This document shows, piece after piece, positions 5,781 through 6,350 of a DNA stretch of 6,350 nt. The notes under the pieces are model-generated. The model was not told the DNA's origin. It saw only the letters and a program-made list of their open reading frames with translations, and searched no databases. Origin of the DNA: an uncultured Burkholderiales bacterium (GTDB taxonomy: Bacteria > Pseudomonadota > Gammaproteobacteria > Burkholderiales > Burkholderiaceae_C); NCBI GenBank assembly GCA_903952885.1, contig CAJBHE010000219.1, positions 1-6,350 of the forward strand, read 5' to 3'. Position 1 is the stretch's first letter. Each line of letters opens with the position of its first letter. The position numbers were made by a program, and so were the translations under genes.

Positions 5781-6350
5781 ATGACTCAACACCAACTCCA
5801 ACACGTCATCGACAACGCTTGGGACAACCGTGCCAACATCAGCGCGACCGACGCATCTAAAGAAGTGCGTGATGCCGTGAACCACGTGATTGCCGAATTG
5901 AACGCAGGCCGCTTGCGCGTGGCCACCCGTGAAGGCGTGGGCCAATGGACCGTGCACCAATGGCTGAAGAAAGCGGTGTTGTTGTCCTTCCGTTTGAACG
6001 ACAACCGCGTCATGAAATCTGGCGACTTGGCCTTCTACGACAAAGTGGACACCAAGTTTGCCCACTTGAGCGAAGAAGAAATGAAAGCCGCTGGCGTACG
6101 CGTGGTGCCGCCAGCTGTGGCGCGTCGCGGTAGCTTTGTGGCTGCTGGTGCGATTTTGATGCCTTCCTACGTGAACATCGGCGCCTATGTGGACGAAGGC
6201 ACCATGGTGGACACCTGGGCCACCGTGGGCTCGTGTGCGCAGATCGGCAAGAACGTGCACCTGAGCGGCGGTGTGGGCATCGGAGGCGTACTGGAACCTG
6301 TGCAAGGCAACCCCACCATTATCGAGGACAATTGCTTTATTGGCGCGCGT
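5781..6350 (+). CDS. dapD: 2,3,4,5-tetrahydropyridine-2,6-dicarboxylate N-succinyltransferase, N-terminal 190 residues
   Basis: The gene starts with ATG at 5781 and runs off the right edge after 190 codons; the family is about 275 residues, so roughly the last 85 are missing. The enzyme transfers succinyl from succinyl-CoA to tetrahydrodipicolinate, the committed step of the succinylase route, and acts in the cytosol as a trimer. The N-terminal helical domain (about 1-100) includes the conserved GVGQWTVHQWLKKAVLLSFR (52-71) and FYDKVDTKF (85-93). From about residue 115 the imperfect hexapeptide repeats of a left-handed beta helix begin (AAGAILMPSYVNIGAYVDEG, 121-140, then the MVDTWATVGSCAQIG block). 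Asp144 in MVDTW corresponds to the catalytic Asp of characterised DapD; the partner Glu should fall just past the edge, after FIGAR. No stop or frameshift is seen in the visible part. It follows dapC closely and is presumably co-transcribed with it, though it acts one step earlier in the pathway. Confidence 0.96.
   Translation, partial: MTQHQLQHVIDNAWDNRANISATDASKEVRDAVNHVIAELNAGRLRVATREGVGQWTVHQWLKKAVLLSFRLNDNRVMKSGDLAFYDKVDTKFAHLSEEEMKAAGVRVVPPAVARRGSFVAAGAILMPSYVNIGAYVDEGTMVDTWATVGSCAQIGKNVHLSGGVGIGGVLEPVQGNPTIIEDNCFIGAR

Noticed and set aside
5751..6305. 184-codon open frame on the minus strand opposite dapD
   Set aside because: It is antisense to a clear dapD coding region, and its His/Val/Gly-rich product mirrors the hexapeptide-repeat codons. 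No independent support.

Overview
The window looks like an ordinary chromosomal housekeeping region of a betaproteobacterium, probably of the family Comamonadaceae (Limnohabitans or Rhodoferax relatives are my best guess). The reasons are the moderately GC-rich codon use, the pairing of smc with a ZipA-like division gene on one strand beside dapC and dapD on the other, and the style of the SMC hinge and the ZipA-like N terminus. The genus is inferred from family knowledge, not shown by the sequence.

Layout. Minus strand, reading leftward from 4495: a 115-residue protein with a histidine-phosphotransfer (Hpt) signature (4148-4495), then the complete SMC ATPase (604-4119, GTG start), then the first 195 codons of a ZipA-like membrane protein (587 down past position 1). 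The gaps are 28 and 16 bases and no terminator is visible between the genes, so they look like one operon. Plus strand, reading rightward from 4537: complete dapC (4537-5754) and, 26 bases on, the first 190 codons of dapD (5781 past 6350). The two operons diverge from a gap of only 41 bases (4496-4536), which must hold or overlap the promoters of both unless transcription starts inside the opposing genes. No gene-free stretch exceeds 300 bases, and I see no RNA genes, mobile elements, CRISPR arrays or large repeats.

How the genes work together. The minus-strand group joins chromosome organisation (SMC) with septum assembly (ZipA-like FtsZ anchor); the Hpt protein is a possible phosphorelay element of unknown partner. 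The plus-strand group encodes two consecutive steps of the succinylase branch of diaminopimelate/lysine synthesis: DapD succinylates tetrahydrodipicolinate and DapC transaminates the product. Their output feeds peptidoglycan and lysine.

I found no convincing new multi-gene system. The most checkable oddity is a correctly phased A AAA AAC slippery heptamer three codons before the dapC stop: a -1 shift there reads without a stop straight into dapD in frame, so a DapC-DapD fusion protein is formally possible. A second A AAA AAC heptamer lies in smc just before the ABC signature motif, where a -1 shift would truncate the ATPase head. Both may be chance products of Lys-Asn codons.
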